From positions 1 to 59,858 of the forward strand of contig CABYRQ010000003.1 in assembly GCA_902521485.1 (NCBI GenBank): a stretch of 59,858 nt of DNA, given 5' to 3'. The translations under genes were made by a program, and so were the position numbers. The stretch comes from an uncultured Alphaproteobacteria bacterium (GTDB lineage Bacteria; Pseudomonadota; Alphaproteobacteria; HIMB59). The notes below the pieces were generated by a model that worked only from the letters and a program-made list of their open reading frames with translations, made no database searches and was not told the origin of the DNA. This document shows positions 15,821-24,605 of the stretch, piece after piece; positions within the stretch are counted from its first letter, which is position 1, and each line of letters starts with the position of its first letter.

Positions 15821-17518
15821 ATGAAAGACTCACAAAGTAAGATTCATCCAGGTTCTGGCAGAAGAAAAGCATTAGAATTCAACAAGGGTCGCCAAAGTGA
15901 TGACCAGTCAATTGATGATCTTAAGAACCTTATACCTAATGATTATTTTAGACAAAGGGATATGCTTATTGAAAGCCTTCACTTAATTCAAGACTATTAT
16001 AAATGTCTTAAACCAAAATATTTAACAGCACTGTCCGAATTAACAAATTTACCTTTAACTGAAATTTACGAAACAGCATCATTTTATGCTCACTTTGATA
16101 TTTATAAAGAGGATGATATTAGCCCACCTGAAACGACAATTAGAGTTTGTGATGGTATTACATGTGAGATGAACGGATGCAAAACTTTAGAAAAAAATTT
16201 AAGTGATAGTGTATCTTCTAATGTGAGAGTAGTTAGAGCACCTTGTATGGGAAGGTGTCACCAAGCACCAGTAGTTGAGGTTGGAAAAAAACATTTTGTA
16301 AATGCAAATGTAAGTGTAGTTCAAAAAGCCTTAGAGGAGCAAGATACAAAACCAGTTATACCAAATTACATTAGCTATGATGATTATGTAAAAAATGGTG
16401 GATATATTATTCTAAAGGATTGTATTGAAAATAAAAAAGATCCGATGAAGCTCATAGAAGAAATGGAGCAATCAGGTTTGAGAGGTCTTGGTGGTGCAGG
16501 ATTTCCAACTGGAAGAAAATGGAGATTTGTAAGAGCAGAAGATAAACCCAGAATAATGGCAATTAATGGTGATGAGGGTGAACCAGGAACATTTAAAGAT
16601 CATCATTATCTTACAAGAGATCCACATAGATTTCTTGAAGGAATGTTAATTGCTGCATGGGTAGTTGAGGCAACAGATGTATATATATACATGCGCGATG
16701 AGTACCCTGATGTAATAAAATTTTTAAAGAAAGAAATTAAAATTTTAGAAGAAAAAAATTTAAATATTAAAACGAGAATTCATTTTAGAAGAGGTGCTGG
16801 TGCCTACATTTGTGGTGAAGAGTCATCAATGTTAGAGAGTTTAGAGGGTAAAAGAGGTTTACCTAGACATAAACCTCCATTTCCATCTCAAGTAGGACTT
16901 TTTGGTAGACCAACATTAATACACAATGTTGAAACAGTTTTTTGGGTCAGAGAGATTTTGGAAAAAGGTGCTGTCTGGTTTAGTAGTCATGGTCTCAATG
17001 GTAGAAAAGGTCTAAGAACTTTCTCTGTATCGGGAAGAGTAAAAAACCCTGGTGTAAAGTTAGCCCCAGCAGGGATAACAATAAAACAACTTATTGATGA
17101 ATATTGTGGCGGTATTCAAGAGGGACATACATTTAAAGCATATTTACCCGGAGGGGCCTCTGGAGGAATACTTCCTGCAAAATTAGATAATATTCCACTT
17201 GATTTTGACACATTACAAGAGCATGGCTGTTTTATTGGTTCGGCTGCTGTGGTCGTTTTATCTGACAAAGATAACATGAAAGATATTGCAAAAAATTTAA
17301 TGTTCTTTTTTCATGATGAAAGTTGTGGTCAATGCACTCCTTGCAGAAACGGAACTGAAAAAGCTCTAAAACTTATGAATCAATCATCTTGGGATGTAGA
17401 CCTTTTAAAAGAATTATCATCTGCAATGATGGACGCTTCTATATGTGGTTTAGGACAAGCTGCTCCAAATCCAATGCTTTCTGTTATTAAACACTTCCCA
17501 GAGGAGGTAACCAACTAA
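15821..17518 (+). CDS. fdsB: NAD-dependent formate dehydrogenase beta subunit, fused FdsG-FdsB (NuoE-NuoF-like)
   Basis: A 565-residue fusion. Residues about 35-165 are a NuoE/FdsG thioredoxin-like domain with [2Fe-2S] ligands Cys110, Cys115, Cys142 and Cys146. Residues about 185-560 are a NuoF/FdsB domain with GLRGLGGAGFPTGRKW, NGDEGEPGTFKD, the FMN/NADH block GAGAYICGEESSMLESLEG, and a [4Fe-4S] cluster from CGQCTPC (Cys502, 505, 508) plus Cys542. It passes electrons from FdsA to NAD+. The fusion resembles the beta subunit of the two-subunit Methylobacterium FDH1. A one-base overlap with fdsA, preceded by GAGGAGG at 17501-17507, implies coupled expression. Confidence 0.92.
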   Translation: MKDSQSKIHPGSGRRKALEFNKGRQSDDQSIDDLKNLIPNDYFRQRDMLIESLHLIQDYYKCLKPKYLTALSELTNLPLTEIYETASFYAHFDIYKEDDISPPETTIRVCDGITCEMNGCKTLEKNLSDSVSSNVRVVRAPCMGRCHQAPVVEVGKKHFVNANVSVVQKALEEQDTKPVIPNYISYDDYVKNGGYIILKDCIENKKDPMKLIEEMEQSGLRGLGGAGFPTGRKWRFVRAEDKPRIMAINGDEGEPGTFKDHHYLTRDPHRFLEGMLIAAWVVEATDVYIYMRDEYPDVIKFLKKEIKILEEKNLNIKTRIHFRRGAGAYICGEESSMLESLEGKRGLPRHKPPFPSQVGLFGRPTLIHNVETVFWVREILEKGAVWFSSHGLNGRKGLRTFSVSGRVKNPGVKLAPAGITIKQLIDEYCGGIQEGHTFKAYLPGGASGGILPAKLDNIPLDFDTLQEHGCFIGSAAVVVLSDKDNMKDIAKNLMFFFHDESCGQCTPCRNGTEKALKLMNQSSWDVDLLKELSSAMMDASICGLGQAAPNPMLSVIKHFPEEVTN

Positions 17519-20280
17519 TGTCAGATAACATTAAATTTAAAATTGATGGCAACGAATACCTAGCTAACAAAGACGAGTCGATTTGGGACGTCGCAAAAAA
17601 AAATAATATAGATATCCCTCATCTATGTTACTCACCTGAGCCGGGTTATCGAGCAGACGGAAATTGTAGAGCATGTATGGTTGAAATTAAAGGGGAGAGA
17701 ACTCTTGCAGCATCTTGTATTCGTAAACCTACTGAAGGCATGGAGGTTACAGTTAACTCTTCAAGAGCAAAAAAATCAAGATCTATGGTTTTTGAACTTC
17801 TTGTGTCTGATCAACCAGAAAAAAATAATTCTCCTGACCCTGAGTCAAAGTTTTGGAATTGGTCTGAAAAATTAGGTGTTAGTGATAGTCGTTTTCCAAG
17901 CAAAGAAAAAATAGAATTAGATAGATCTCATAAAGCGATGAGTGTTAATTTAGACGCATGTATAAATTGTAATTTATGTGTTCGCGCTTGTCGTGAGGTA
18001 CAAGTAAACGACGTAATTGGAATGGCCTACAGAGGGTCAACAGCCAAAGTAATATTTGATTTAGATGACCCTATGGGCAATAGCACTTGTGTAGCTTGTG
18101 GAGAATGTGTCCAAGCTTGTCCAACAGGAGCATTAATGGAGTCCTCCTTAGTTGATAATGATGGGAAAAGAGAGTCTTATTCAGATAAAGTCGTAGAGAG
18201 TGTTTGTCCTTATTGTGGTGTAGGATGTCAAACTGAAGTACACGTAAAAGATGACAAAATTTTATACGTGGATGGTAAAAATGGACCCGCTAATGAAAAT
18301 AGGTTATGCGTAAAAGGTAGATTTGGTTTTGACTATATCAATCATGATGGAAGACTCACAAAACCATTAGTGAGAAAAGCTGGTGTTAAAAAAGACCCAA
18401 ATCTTGAAATTAAAGACGCTGATATATATGATTATTTTGAAGAGACTACTTGGGAAGACGCAATCGAAAGAGCTTCTTCTGGTCTTTTAAATTTAAAAGA
18501 AGATCATGGACCAAAAAGTTTAGCTGGTTTTGGTTCAGCAAAGTGTTCTAATGAGGAGGCTTACTTATTTCAAAAATTGGTTAGAGTTGGTTTTGGATCA
18601 AATAATGTAGATCACTGTACTAGACTTTGTCACGCATCTTCTGTTGCAGCACTGATGGAGTGTGTAAACTCAGGGGCTGTGTCAGCTCCTTTTATGTCTG
18701 CATCTGATGCTGACTGTGTAATTGTAATAGGTGCAAGGCCTACAGAAAACCACCCTGTTGCAGCAACCTATCTTAAACGCGCAGCAAAAAGAGGTTCCAA
18801 GTTAGTTGTTATGGATCCAAGAAAGCAAGGTTTAACAAAACATGCTACCTATAACTTACAATTTAAAGCGGGCACTGATGTTGCAATGCTCAACGCACTT
18901 TTATTTACCATTGTTGAAGAGAAACTTTATGATGAACAATATATTCAAGGACAAACAGAGGGCTTTGAAAAATTACAAGAAGAGATAAAAGATTTTTCAC
19001 CTGAAAAAATGGAAGCTATTTGTGGCATTAAAGCTCAAGAGTTACGAGAAGTTGCCAGACTTTATGCTAAATCAGAGAGATCCATTATTTTTTGGGGCAT
19101 GGGAGTATCTCAACATGTGCATGGAACAGACAATGCTAGATGTCTAATTGCTTTGGCTTTAACCACAGGACAGATTGGAAGAGAGGGCACAGGGTTACAC
19201 CCTCTGAGAGGTCAAAATAATGTTCAAGGTGCATCTGATGCTGGATTAATTCCAATGGTCTTTCCTGATTACCAGTCAGTTGAAGATAGTAGTACCCATC
19301 AAAAATATGAAAATTTTTGGAAGACAGGTCTTGATGATAAAAAAGGCCTAACCGTCGTTGAAGTGATTAATAAAATTTTAGAAGATGAAATCAAAGGTAT
19401 GTATATTATGGGCGAAAACCCTGCAATGTCAGATCCTGACCAAAATCACGCCAGAGCAGCATTAGCTAAATTAGACCATTTAGTAGTTCAAGATATTTTC
19501 ATGACTGAAACTGCCTGGCATGCAGATGTAATCTTACCTTCATCAGCCCATGCTGAAAAAACTGGAACTTATACAAATACTAACAGACAAGTTCAATTAG
19601 GTCGTCAAGCAGTACCACCTCCTGGTTCAGCGAGACAAGATTGGTGGATTACTCAAGCCATTGCCCAAGGTATGGGTTTAGATTGGAGTTATTTACATCC
19701 AAGAGATATTTTTAATGAGATGGCACAAGTAATGCCTTCACTAAATAATATTACTTATGAAAGACTAGAAAATGAAAACTCTGTTACATATCCTTGTGAA
19801 GATCCAAACAAACCTGGAAATGAGATTATATTCAATGAAAATTTTCCTACCGCAAATGGAAGAGGAAAAATAGTACCTGCTAAATTAATACCACCAGCAG
19901 AACTACCAGATGACGACTTTCCGATGATATTGACAACTGGAAGATTATTAGAACATTGGCACACTGGATCTATGACTAGAAGAGCAAATGTTCTGGATCA
20001 TATAGAACCTGAAGCAATAGTCAGTATGAATAGGTGGGACATGAAAAGGATGACAATTAATCCTGGAGATCAAGTTTTAGTTAAAACAAAAAGAGGATCG
20101 CTGGCTATTAAGGTCAGAAGTGATAGAGAAATTCCTGAAGGTATGGTTTTCATGCCATTTTGTTTTGCTGAGGCTGCTGCAAACGTGCTCACAAACCCTC
20201 AGTTAGATCCAATTGGTAAAATTCCTGAGTTTAAATTTAGCGCAGCTAGTGTTGAAAAAATTCAACCTTCAGTCAACTAA
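17518..20280 (+). CDS. fdsA: NAD-dependent formate dehydrogenase catalytic alpha subunit (Mo/W-bis-MGD, cysteine type)
   Basis: A 920-residue catalytic subunit oxidising formate to CO2. In order: an N-terminal [2Fe-2S] domain (Cys37, 50, 53, 67); two ferredoxin-type [4Fe-4S] motifs (Cys148/151/154/158 and Cys191/194/197/201); the molybdopterin oxidoreductase domain with its own cluster (Cys230, 233, 237, 264) and active-site Cys371 in DHCTRLCHASS; and a C-terminal dinucleotide-binding domain with TTGRLLEHWHTGSMT. The codon at 371 is TGT, so it is not a selenoenzyme. The NuoG-type His/Cys cluster expected between residues about 90 and 140 is absent. No fdsD follows. A strong GAGGAGG precedes its ATG. 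Confidence 0.95.
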   Translation: MSDNIKFKIDGNEYLANKDESIWDVAKKNNIDIPHLCYSPEPGYRADGNCRACMVEIKGERTLAASCIRKPTEGMEVTVNSSRAKKSRSMVFELLVSDQPEKNNSPDPESKFWNWSEKLGVSDSRFPSKEKIELDRSHKAMSVNLDACINCNLCVRACREVQVNDVIGMAYRGSTAKVIFDLDDPMGNSTCVACGECVQACPTGALMESSLVDNDGKRESYSDKVVESVCPYCGVGCQTEVHVKDDKILYVDGKNGPANENRLCVKGRFGFDYINHDGRLTKPLVRKAGVKKDPNLEIKDADIYDYFEETTWEDAIERASSGLLNLKEDHGPKSLAGFGSAKCSNEEAYLFQKLVRVGFGSNNVDHCTRLCHASSVAALMECVNSGAVSAPFMSASDADCVIVIGARPTENHPVAATYLKRAAKRGSKLVVMDPRKQGLTKHATYNLQFKAGTDVAMLNALLFTIVEEKLYDEQYIQGQTEGFEKLQEEIKDFSPEKMEAICGIKAQELREVARLYAKSERSIIFWGMGVSQHVHGTDNARCLIALALTTGQIGREGTGLHPLRGQNNVQGASDAGLIPMVFPDYQSVEDSSTHQKYENFWKTGLDDKKGLTVVEVINKILEDEIKGMYIMGENPAMSDPDQNHARAALAKLDHLVVQDIFMTETAWHADVILPSSAHAEKTGTYTNTNRQVQLGRQAVPPPGSARQDWWITQAIAQGMGLDWSYLHPRDIFNEMAQVMPSLNNITYERLENENSVTYPCEDPNKPGNEIIFNENFPTANGRGKIVPAKLIPPAELPDDDFPMILTTGRLLEHWHTGSMTRRANVLDHIEPEAIVSMNRWDMKRMTINPGDQVLVKTKRGSLAIKVRSDREIPEGMVFMPFCFAEAAANVLTNPQLDPIGKIPEFKFSAASVEKIQPSVN

Positions 20281-20281
20281 T

Positions 20282-20809
20282 TTAAAAAATACTTATTATA
20301 TCTTTGATCGGTATACCTTTTATATAAACAATTAAGCCTATAAGAACTATTGTTAGAAAATTTATTGTCATTATAAAACGAAATAAATTAAAATTTGATC
20401 TATTGAAATCTCCCTCATCTTCAAGAACTAGCAATGATTTGTTCTGTTGTATTGATGATTGATTATCTAACCTATGAAAAATACTTAAGTCCCCATCAAG
20501 TTTCTTAGACGTCGGTTCATGAACTTCTTTGACACTTGATTTATTGTTCAGAAATGTATCAATAGTATTAATTTTTTTTTCTAAAGACTCAATTTTTAAT
20601 TTCAGTACTTCAAAATCAGATTTATTTTTCAAATTACTGACTCTTATTCTTGGTGATGAGTCATCAAAATTTGGATTGTAAACTTTATTTTCTAATTGAT
20701 TTTTTATTTCAGCTAATGAGTCTAAAATTTTCTTTGACTTCTCTTCGTTTAAACTTGGAGTATTATATTTTGAGGTATTTCTCCCAAATTGATCAATATC
20801 CGAAACCAT
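20282..20809 (-). CDS. Unknown protein with coiled coil and C-terminal membrane anchor
   Basis: I do not recognise a family. The 175-residue protein has a polar N-terminal half rich in Lys/Glu/Leu with heptad-like stretches around residues 20-42 and 65-90 (VLKLKIESLEKKINTIDTFL), a Ser/Asn-rich linker, and one hydrophobic helix at about residues 144-166 (FIMTINFLTIVLIGLIVYI), suggesting a cytoplasmic domain tethered to the inner membrane. It lies downstream of tRNA-Thr on the same strand and abuts the fdsA end with a 1-nt gap. ATG start at 20809 with codon use like its neighbours supports a real gene. Confidence 0.65.
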   Translation of the reverse strand: MVSDIDQFGRNTSKYNTPSLNEEKSKKILDSLAEIKNQLENKVYNPNFDDSSPRIRVSNLKNKSDFEVLKLKIESLEKKINTIDTFLNNKSSVKEVHEPTSKKLDGDLSIFHRLDNQSSIQQNKSLLVLEDEGDFNRSNFNLFRFIMTINFLTIVLIGLIVYIKGIPIKDIISIF

Positions 20810-20882
20810 AAGATTTTAACCTTAAAGTAAGTATTAAAAATAATCAAATACGTGTTTAAGTGTTTTTTCTAGTAAAGGTGAA

Positions 20883-20958
<76 letters not shown>

Positions 20959-20999
20959 AATGTGTTATTATTTATATTAAAATTTAGAATAAACAATAT

Positions 21000-21722
21000 T
21001 TAAAAATTACTAATTTTGAAATGATACGCAGCAATTGCCAATGAATTTGCTGCATTATAACTATCAATACCATCTACAATTTCTTGAGGGATACTTATTT
21101 TAAAGTCACTCTTATTTAAAATATTTCTTCTAATACCTTTTCCTTCATTTCCTACAATGATGACAGATTTTTTATCAAAATTAAATTTTCTGTTCATCTC
21201 CTCACCACTAATATCTAAAGAATAAGTCCAATAGCCACTTTTTTTTAGAATTTCTATTGTTCTGTTAATATTTTTGGAAATATGATATTTCAACACTTCA
21301 ACAGCTCCAGAAGAGGTTAACGACGTTACATCGTTAATATCTGCAGAAGAGTGCTCTGATAATAATAGACCATCAGCTCCCATCAGTAGAGCCGTTCTAA
21401 TTATGTTTCCTAGATTATTTTGGTCTGTAATTTGATCGGCAATGATAATAAGCGATTTTTTAGTATTTATAATGATTTCATCTAAATTAGAGGGTTTATA
21501 CTTTTCTCTTCGAATGACAATATCACTGATAAATCTATCATTTTTAATACCAAGTCTATTAAAATCGTTTTTTTTAAGTAACTTTGTCTTATTATTAAGT
21601 TTATTTTTCTCAATTAAATTCGCAAAATCTGACTGTTTATCGATATTTATGAAAATTTCAATAATTTTATCCGGATTATGAATTATACAACTCGAACAAG
21701 AATTAGCGCCTGAAATAAGCAT
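21000..21722 (-). CDS. rlmB: 23S rRNA (guanosine-2'-O-)-methyltransferase RlmB / TrmH-family SPOUT enzyme
   Basis: A 240-residue SpoU-family methyltransferase. The C-terminal SPOUT domain shows ADQITDQNNLGNIIRTALLM (motif 1 with the catalytic-region N-x-G-x-I-x-R), VGNEGKGIRRNILNKSDF (motif 2) and IDSYNAANSLAIAAYHF (motif 3, with SYNAANS for the usual SLNVSVA). The N-terminal part is a diverged substrate-recognition domain. RlmB methylates G2251 of 23S rRNA. The gene is divergent from tRNA-Tyr and upstream of tRNA-Thr, a setting typical of alphaproteobacteria. A TrmH-like tRNA target cannot be excluded. Confidence 0.86.
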   Translation of the reverse strand: MLISGANSCSSCIIHNPDKIIEIFINIDKQSDFANLIEKNKLNNKTKLLKKNDFNRLGIKNDRFISDIVIRREKYKPSNLDEIIINTKKSLIIIADQITDQNNLGNIIRTALLMGADGLLLSEHSSADINDVTSLTSSGAVEVLKYHISKNINRTIEILKKSGYWTYSLDISGEEMNRKFNFDKKSVIIVGNEGKGIRRNILNKSDFKISIPQEIVDGIDSYNAANSLAIAAYHFKISNF

Positions 21723-21756
21723 TATTTTAAATAACAGTAAAATTTAAGGAAGTCTA

Positions 21757-21784
21757 TTGACTTTCAAAGACAATTATCTATTAA
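21757..21784 (+). promoter_or_regulatory. Probable sigma-70 promoter for tRNA-Tyr/tRNA-Gly/tuf
   Basis: TTGACT (21757-21762) is followed after 16 nt by TATTAA (21779-21784). A transcript would start about 21791, some 18 nt before the mature 5' end of tRNA-Tyr. The same TTGACT hexamer occurs before rpsL and rpsM. Confidence 0.5.
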
Positions 21785-21808
21785 TCAACACCTGATTTTA
21801 TACAGTTT

Positions 21809-21894
21809 GGAGGGATGGCCGAGTGGTTAAAGGCGGCAGACTGTAAATCTGTTCACGCAAGTGTACGTAGGTTCGAATCCTACTCCCTCCACCA
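21809..21894 (+). tRNA. tRNA-Tyr (anticodon GTA)
   Basis: An 86-nt class II tRNA with acceptor GGAGGGA paired to TCCCTCC, an anticodon loop with CTGTAAA (anticodon GTA), a long variable arm, T arm GGTTCGAATCC, discriminator A and encoded CCA. It is the first of three tRNAs around tuf. A T-run follows directly after the CCA, but without a separate hairpin. Confidence 0.97.
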
Positions 21895-21988
21895 CTTTTT
21901 TTTCACTTTTCCTATTGAATTTTAAAGAAAAATTAGTAGTTTATCGGAACTCACAAGGATTTGATTTTGTGGATGTTTTGAAGTGGTT

Positions 21989-22006
21989 ACCCGCTAAATC
22001 GCGGGT
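21989..22006 (+). other. Inverted repeat that could pair with the tRNA-Gly acceptor 5' strand
   Basis: ACCCGC at 21989-21994 is the exact complement of the first six bases of tRNA-Gly (GCGGGT, 22001-22006), with a 6-nt loop TAAATC. It copies the natural 3' acceptor strand ACCCGC at 22065-22070. In the precursor RNA this upstream strand could compete for pairing with the tRNA 5' end, or it may be a remnant of a duplicated tRNA end. The pairing is visible; a role is speculative. Confidence 0.4.
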
Positions 22007-22074
22007 GTAGCTTAATGGTAAAGCTCCAGCCTTCCAAGCTGGCTACGAGGGTTCGATTCCCTTCACCCGCTCCA
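22001..22074 (+). tRNA. tRNA-Gly (anticodon TCC)
   Basis: A 74-nt tRNA from GCGGGTG to CACCCGC plus discriminator T and encoded CCA. The D arm TAGCTTAATGGTAAAGCT, anticodon loop CTTCCAA (anticodon TCC) and T arm GGGTTCGATTCCC are intact. It is 52 nt before tuf and is probably part of one tRNA-tuf transcript. Confidence 0.97.
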
Positions 22075-22126
22075 ATTACATTGAAAAAATTAAGTAATAG
22101 ATATTAAAAAGAGGTAACAACTTAAA

Positions 22127-23317
22127 ATGACTAAAGAAAAATTTGACAGATCGAAAGAACACGTCAACATCGGAACTATCGGTCACGTCGACCATGGTAA
22201 AACTACACTTACTGCAGCAATAACAAAAGTTTTAGCAGAGAAGGGTGGTGCAGAGTTTACTGCGTATGATGAAATTGATAAAGCACCTGAAGAAAAAGAG
22301 AGAGGTATTACAATTTCAACAGCGCACGTTGAATATTCAACTGATAAAAGACACTATGCACACGTCGACTGTCCAGGTCACGCAGACTATGTAAAAAATA
22401 TGATTACAGGTGCTGCTCAAATGGATGGTGGTATTTTAGTTGTAAATGCAGCGGACGGACCAATGCCTCAAACACGTGAACACATTCTCTTAGCTAGACA
22501 AGTAGGTGTACCTGCACTAGTTGTTTATTTAAATAAAGTAGATCAAGTAGATGATCAAGAATTATTAGAGCTAGTAGAAGTCGAAATAAGAGAACTACTC
22601 TCAAAATACGATTTTCCTGGAGATGACATTCCTATCGTTAAAGGATCAGCACTCGCAGCAGTAGAAGACAGAGATGAAAACATCGGTAAAAATTCAATTA
22701 TTGAATTAATGTCAAAAATTGACGAGTACATTCCAGCTCCTACTAGAGAATTAGATAAACCTTTCCTAATGCCAGTTGAAGACGTATTTTCTATTTCTGG
22801 AAGAGGTACTGTAGTTACTGGAAGAGTTGAACAAGGTGTAATAAAACCAGGTGAAGAAATTGAAATTATTGGATTAAAAGATACAACCAAAACAGTTTGT
22901 ACTGGTGTTGAAATGTTTAGAAAACTCTTAGATTCTGGTGAAGCTGGAGATAATATTGGTGCCCTTCTTCGTGGAACTAAAAAGGAAGAAGTTGAAAGAG
23001 GCCAAGTTTTGGCAGCTCCAGGTAGTATTAAACCTCACAAAAAATTTAAGGCCGAGATTTATGCATTAAGTAAGGAAGAGGGTGGAAGACATACTCCTTT
23101 TTTTGCTAATTATAGACCTCAGTTTTATTTTAGAACTACAGACGTTACTGGTTCGATTAAATTACCTGAAGGCACTGAAATGGTGATGCCTGGAGATAAC
23201 ATTACACTTGAAGTTGAGCTACTTGCTCCTATTGCAATGAATAACAATTTACGTTTTGCTATTCGCGAAGGTGGAAGAACTGTTGGCTCAGGAGTTGTAT
23301 CAGAGATTATCGAATAA
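22127..23317 (+). CDS. tuf: Elongation factor Tu
   Basis: A full-length 396-residue translational GTPase delivering aminoacyl-tRNA to the ribosome. G motifs are [14 protein letters not shown] (P-loop), [12 protein letters not shown] (G3) and NKVDQVDD (G4). The C-terminal domain [24 protein letters not shown] region is typical. A GAGGTAAC ribosome-binding stretch lies about 10 nt before the ATG. It sits between tRNA-Gly and tRNA-Trp upstream of secE; no second tuf follows fusA, where most alphaproteobacteria and E. coli have one. Confidence 0.98.
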   Translation: MTKEKFDRSKEHVNIGTIGHVDHGKTTLTAAITKVLAEKGGAEFTAYDEIDKAPEEKERGITISTAHVEYSTDKRHYAHVDCPGHADYVKNMITGAAQMDGGILVVNAADGPMPQTREHILLARQVGVPALVVYLNKVDQVDDQELLELVEVEIRELLSKYDFPGDDIPIVKGSALAAVEDRDENIGKNSIIELMSKIDEYIPAPTRELDKPFLMPVEDVFSISGRGTVVTGRVEQGVIKPGEEIEIIGLKDTTKTVCTGVEMFRKLLDSGEAGDNIGALLRGTKKEEVERGQVLAAPGSIKPHKKFKAEIYALSKEEGGRHTPFFANYRPQFYFRTTDVTGSIKLPEGTEMVMPGDNITLEVELLAPIAMNNNLRFAIREGGRTVGSGVVSEIIE

Positions 23318-23346
23318 AAATATTCTCTGCAGTAATACTAATATGA

Positions 23347-23422
23347 AGGAGTGTAGCTCAACTGGTAGAGCGCCGGTCTCCAAAACCGGAGGTTGCGGGT
23401 TCGATGCCTGCCACTCCTGCCA
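23347..23422 (+). tRNA. tRNA-Trp (anticodon CCA)
   Basis: A 76-nt tRNA from AGGAGTG to CACTCCT, discriminator G and encoded CCA. D arm TAGCTCAACTGGTAGAGC, anticodon loop CTCCAAA (anticodon CCA) and T arm GGGTTCGATGCC are visible. It lies 29 nt after tuf and 17 nt before secE, the standard alphaproteobacterial order. Confidence 0.97.
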
Positions 23423-23439
23423 AAAAATAAAAAAAAAAT

Positions 23440-23625
23440 ATGAAATTTAATCCTGCTAAGTATTTAAGAGAAGTTCGACAGGAGGTGTCTAAAGTTACCT
23501 GGCCTTCTAAAAGAGAAACTTTTACTTCAGCAGGTATTGTTTTGGTTGTAATTAGTATTGCTGCAATTATTTTGATGCTATTAGATCAATTTTTTTCTTT
23601 TATTGTGAGAATAGTTTTAGGATAG
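23440..23625 (+). CDS. secE: Preprotein translocase subunit SecE
   Basis: A 61-residue protein with the single-helix alphaproteobacterial form of SecE: an amphipathic N-terminal helix KYLREVRQEVSKVTWPSKRE with the conserved VxWPSR/K motif, followed by one transmembrane helix (about residues 30-50). SecE clamps SecY in the protein-conducting channel; secY is about 22 kb downstream. It is between tRNA-Trp and nusG, its usual location, and only 4 nt separate it from nusG. Confidence 0.95.
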   Translation: MKFNPAKYLREVRQEVSKVTWPSKRETFTSAGIVLVVISIAAIILMLLDQFFSFIVRIVLG

Positions 23626-23629
23626 ATCA

Positions 23630-24175
23630 ATGGTTGAAAATACAGATACATCAAAGTGGTATGTTGTGCACTGCCACTCTGGCTTTGAGAAAAAAGTTGC
23701 AGACTCAATTTTAGATGAGGCAAAAAAAGTTAATTTAGAAGACTCGATTTCTGAAGTATCTGTTCCTACACAAGCAGTAGTGGAGGTAAGAAGGGGTGTA
23801 AGAGTTAACTCTGAAAAAAAATTTTTCCCAGGGTATGTTTTAATTAAGATGAAAATGAACGATGACACTTGGCATTTAGTAAGAGATATACCAAAAGTCT
23901 CAAATTTTCTTGGCACAAAAGATAAGCCAATTGCTATATCTGAACGAGAAGTTTCTAAATTATTGCAAGATATTACTGAGGGTGCTGATAATCCTAAGCC
24001 AAAGTTTGAGTATGAGGTAGGTGAACAGATTAAGGTATCTGATGGACCATTTGCTTCCTTTAGCGGAATTATAGAAGAGGTTGACAGTTCAAGACAAAAG
24101 CTTAAAGTGTCCGTCTCAATTTTTGGGAGACCGACACCTTTAGAACTAGATTATTCACAAGTGGTTAAGGGCTAA
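23630..24175 (+). CDS. nusG: Transcription termination/antitermination factor NusG
   Basis: A 181-residue NusG. The N-terminal NGN domain begins [18 protein letters not shown] and contains the [12 protein letters not shown] and [15 protein letters not shown] segments that contact RNA polymerase; the C-terminal KOW domain is around [20 protein letters not shown]. NusG links RNA polymerase to Rho and ribosomal S10. With convergent genes in this genome lacking room for hairpin terminators, Rho/NusG-dependent termination may matter more than usual, which is inference. rplK follows by 4 nt. Confidence 0.97.
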   Translation: MVENTDTSKWYVVHCHSGFEKKVADSILDEAKKVNLEDSISEVSVPTQAVVEVRRGVRVNSEKKFFPGYVLIKMKMNDDTWHLVRDIPKVSNFLGTKDKPIAISEREVSKLLQDITEGADNPKPKFEYEVGEQIKVSDGPFASFSGIIEEVDSSRQKLKVSVSIFGRPTPLELDYSQVVKG

Positions 24176-24179
24176 GAGC

Positions 24180-24605
24180 ATGGCTAAAGAAATTTTAGGT
24201 TACATAAAATTACAAATTCCAGCTGGTTCAGCTAATCCAGCTCCACCAGTAGGTCCTGCTTTAGGTCAAAAAGGTTTAAATATTCAAGATTTCTGTAAAC
24301 AATTTAATGACAAAACAAAAGATTTAGAAAAGGGCGCACCCATCCCAACTATTATTACAGCATACAAAGATAGATCATTTGATTTTGTCACAAAAAAACC
24401 ACCCGTTACTTTTTATTTAAAAAAAGCTGCAAAAATAAAAAAAGGCTGTCAAACACCCGGTCGTTCAAAATTAGGTAAGGTTACAATGAAACAGGTTGAA
24501 GAGATAGCAAAAGAAAAATTAGAGGATCTCAATGCATATGATGTTGATCAAGCATCAAAAATAATACTCGGATCAGCAAGGTCGATGGGAATGGAAATTG
24601 TATAA
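24180..24605 (+). CDS. rplK: 50S ribosomal protein L11
   Basis: A 141-residue L11, part of the GTPase-associated centre. The N-terminal domain has the proline-rich [20 protein letters not shown] and [11 protein letters not shown], and the rRNA-binding C-terminal domain ends in [13 protein letters not shown]. Length is canonical. It starts 4 nt after nusG and overlaps the rplA start by one base, so nusG-rplK-rplA-rplJ-rplL-rpoBC read as one operon. Confidence 0.97.
   Translation: MAKEILGYIKLQIPAGSANPAPPVGPALGQKGLNIQDFCKQFNDKTKDLEKGAPIPTIITAYKDRSFDFVTKKPPVTFYLKKAAKIKKGCQTPGRSKLGKVTMKQVEEIAKEKLEDLNAYDVDQASKIILGSARSMGMEIV

Noticed and set aside
18610..18645. Possible selenocysteine at the FdsA active site
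   Set aside because: The codon in DHCTRLCHASS is TGT (Cys371), not TGA, and no insertion hairpin would be needed.
21895..21910. Intrinsic terminator after tRNA-Tyr
   Set aside because: There is a T-run but no separate GC hairpin, and tRNA-Gly and tuf follow in the same direction, so the T-run is probably just AT-rich spacer.
22555..22890. Open frame antisense to tuf (and similar frames antisense to rpoB, rpoC and ribosomal genes)
   Set aside because: These are mirror frames of highly conserved genes with no family match and no independent start signal.
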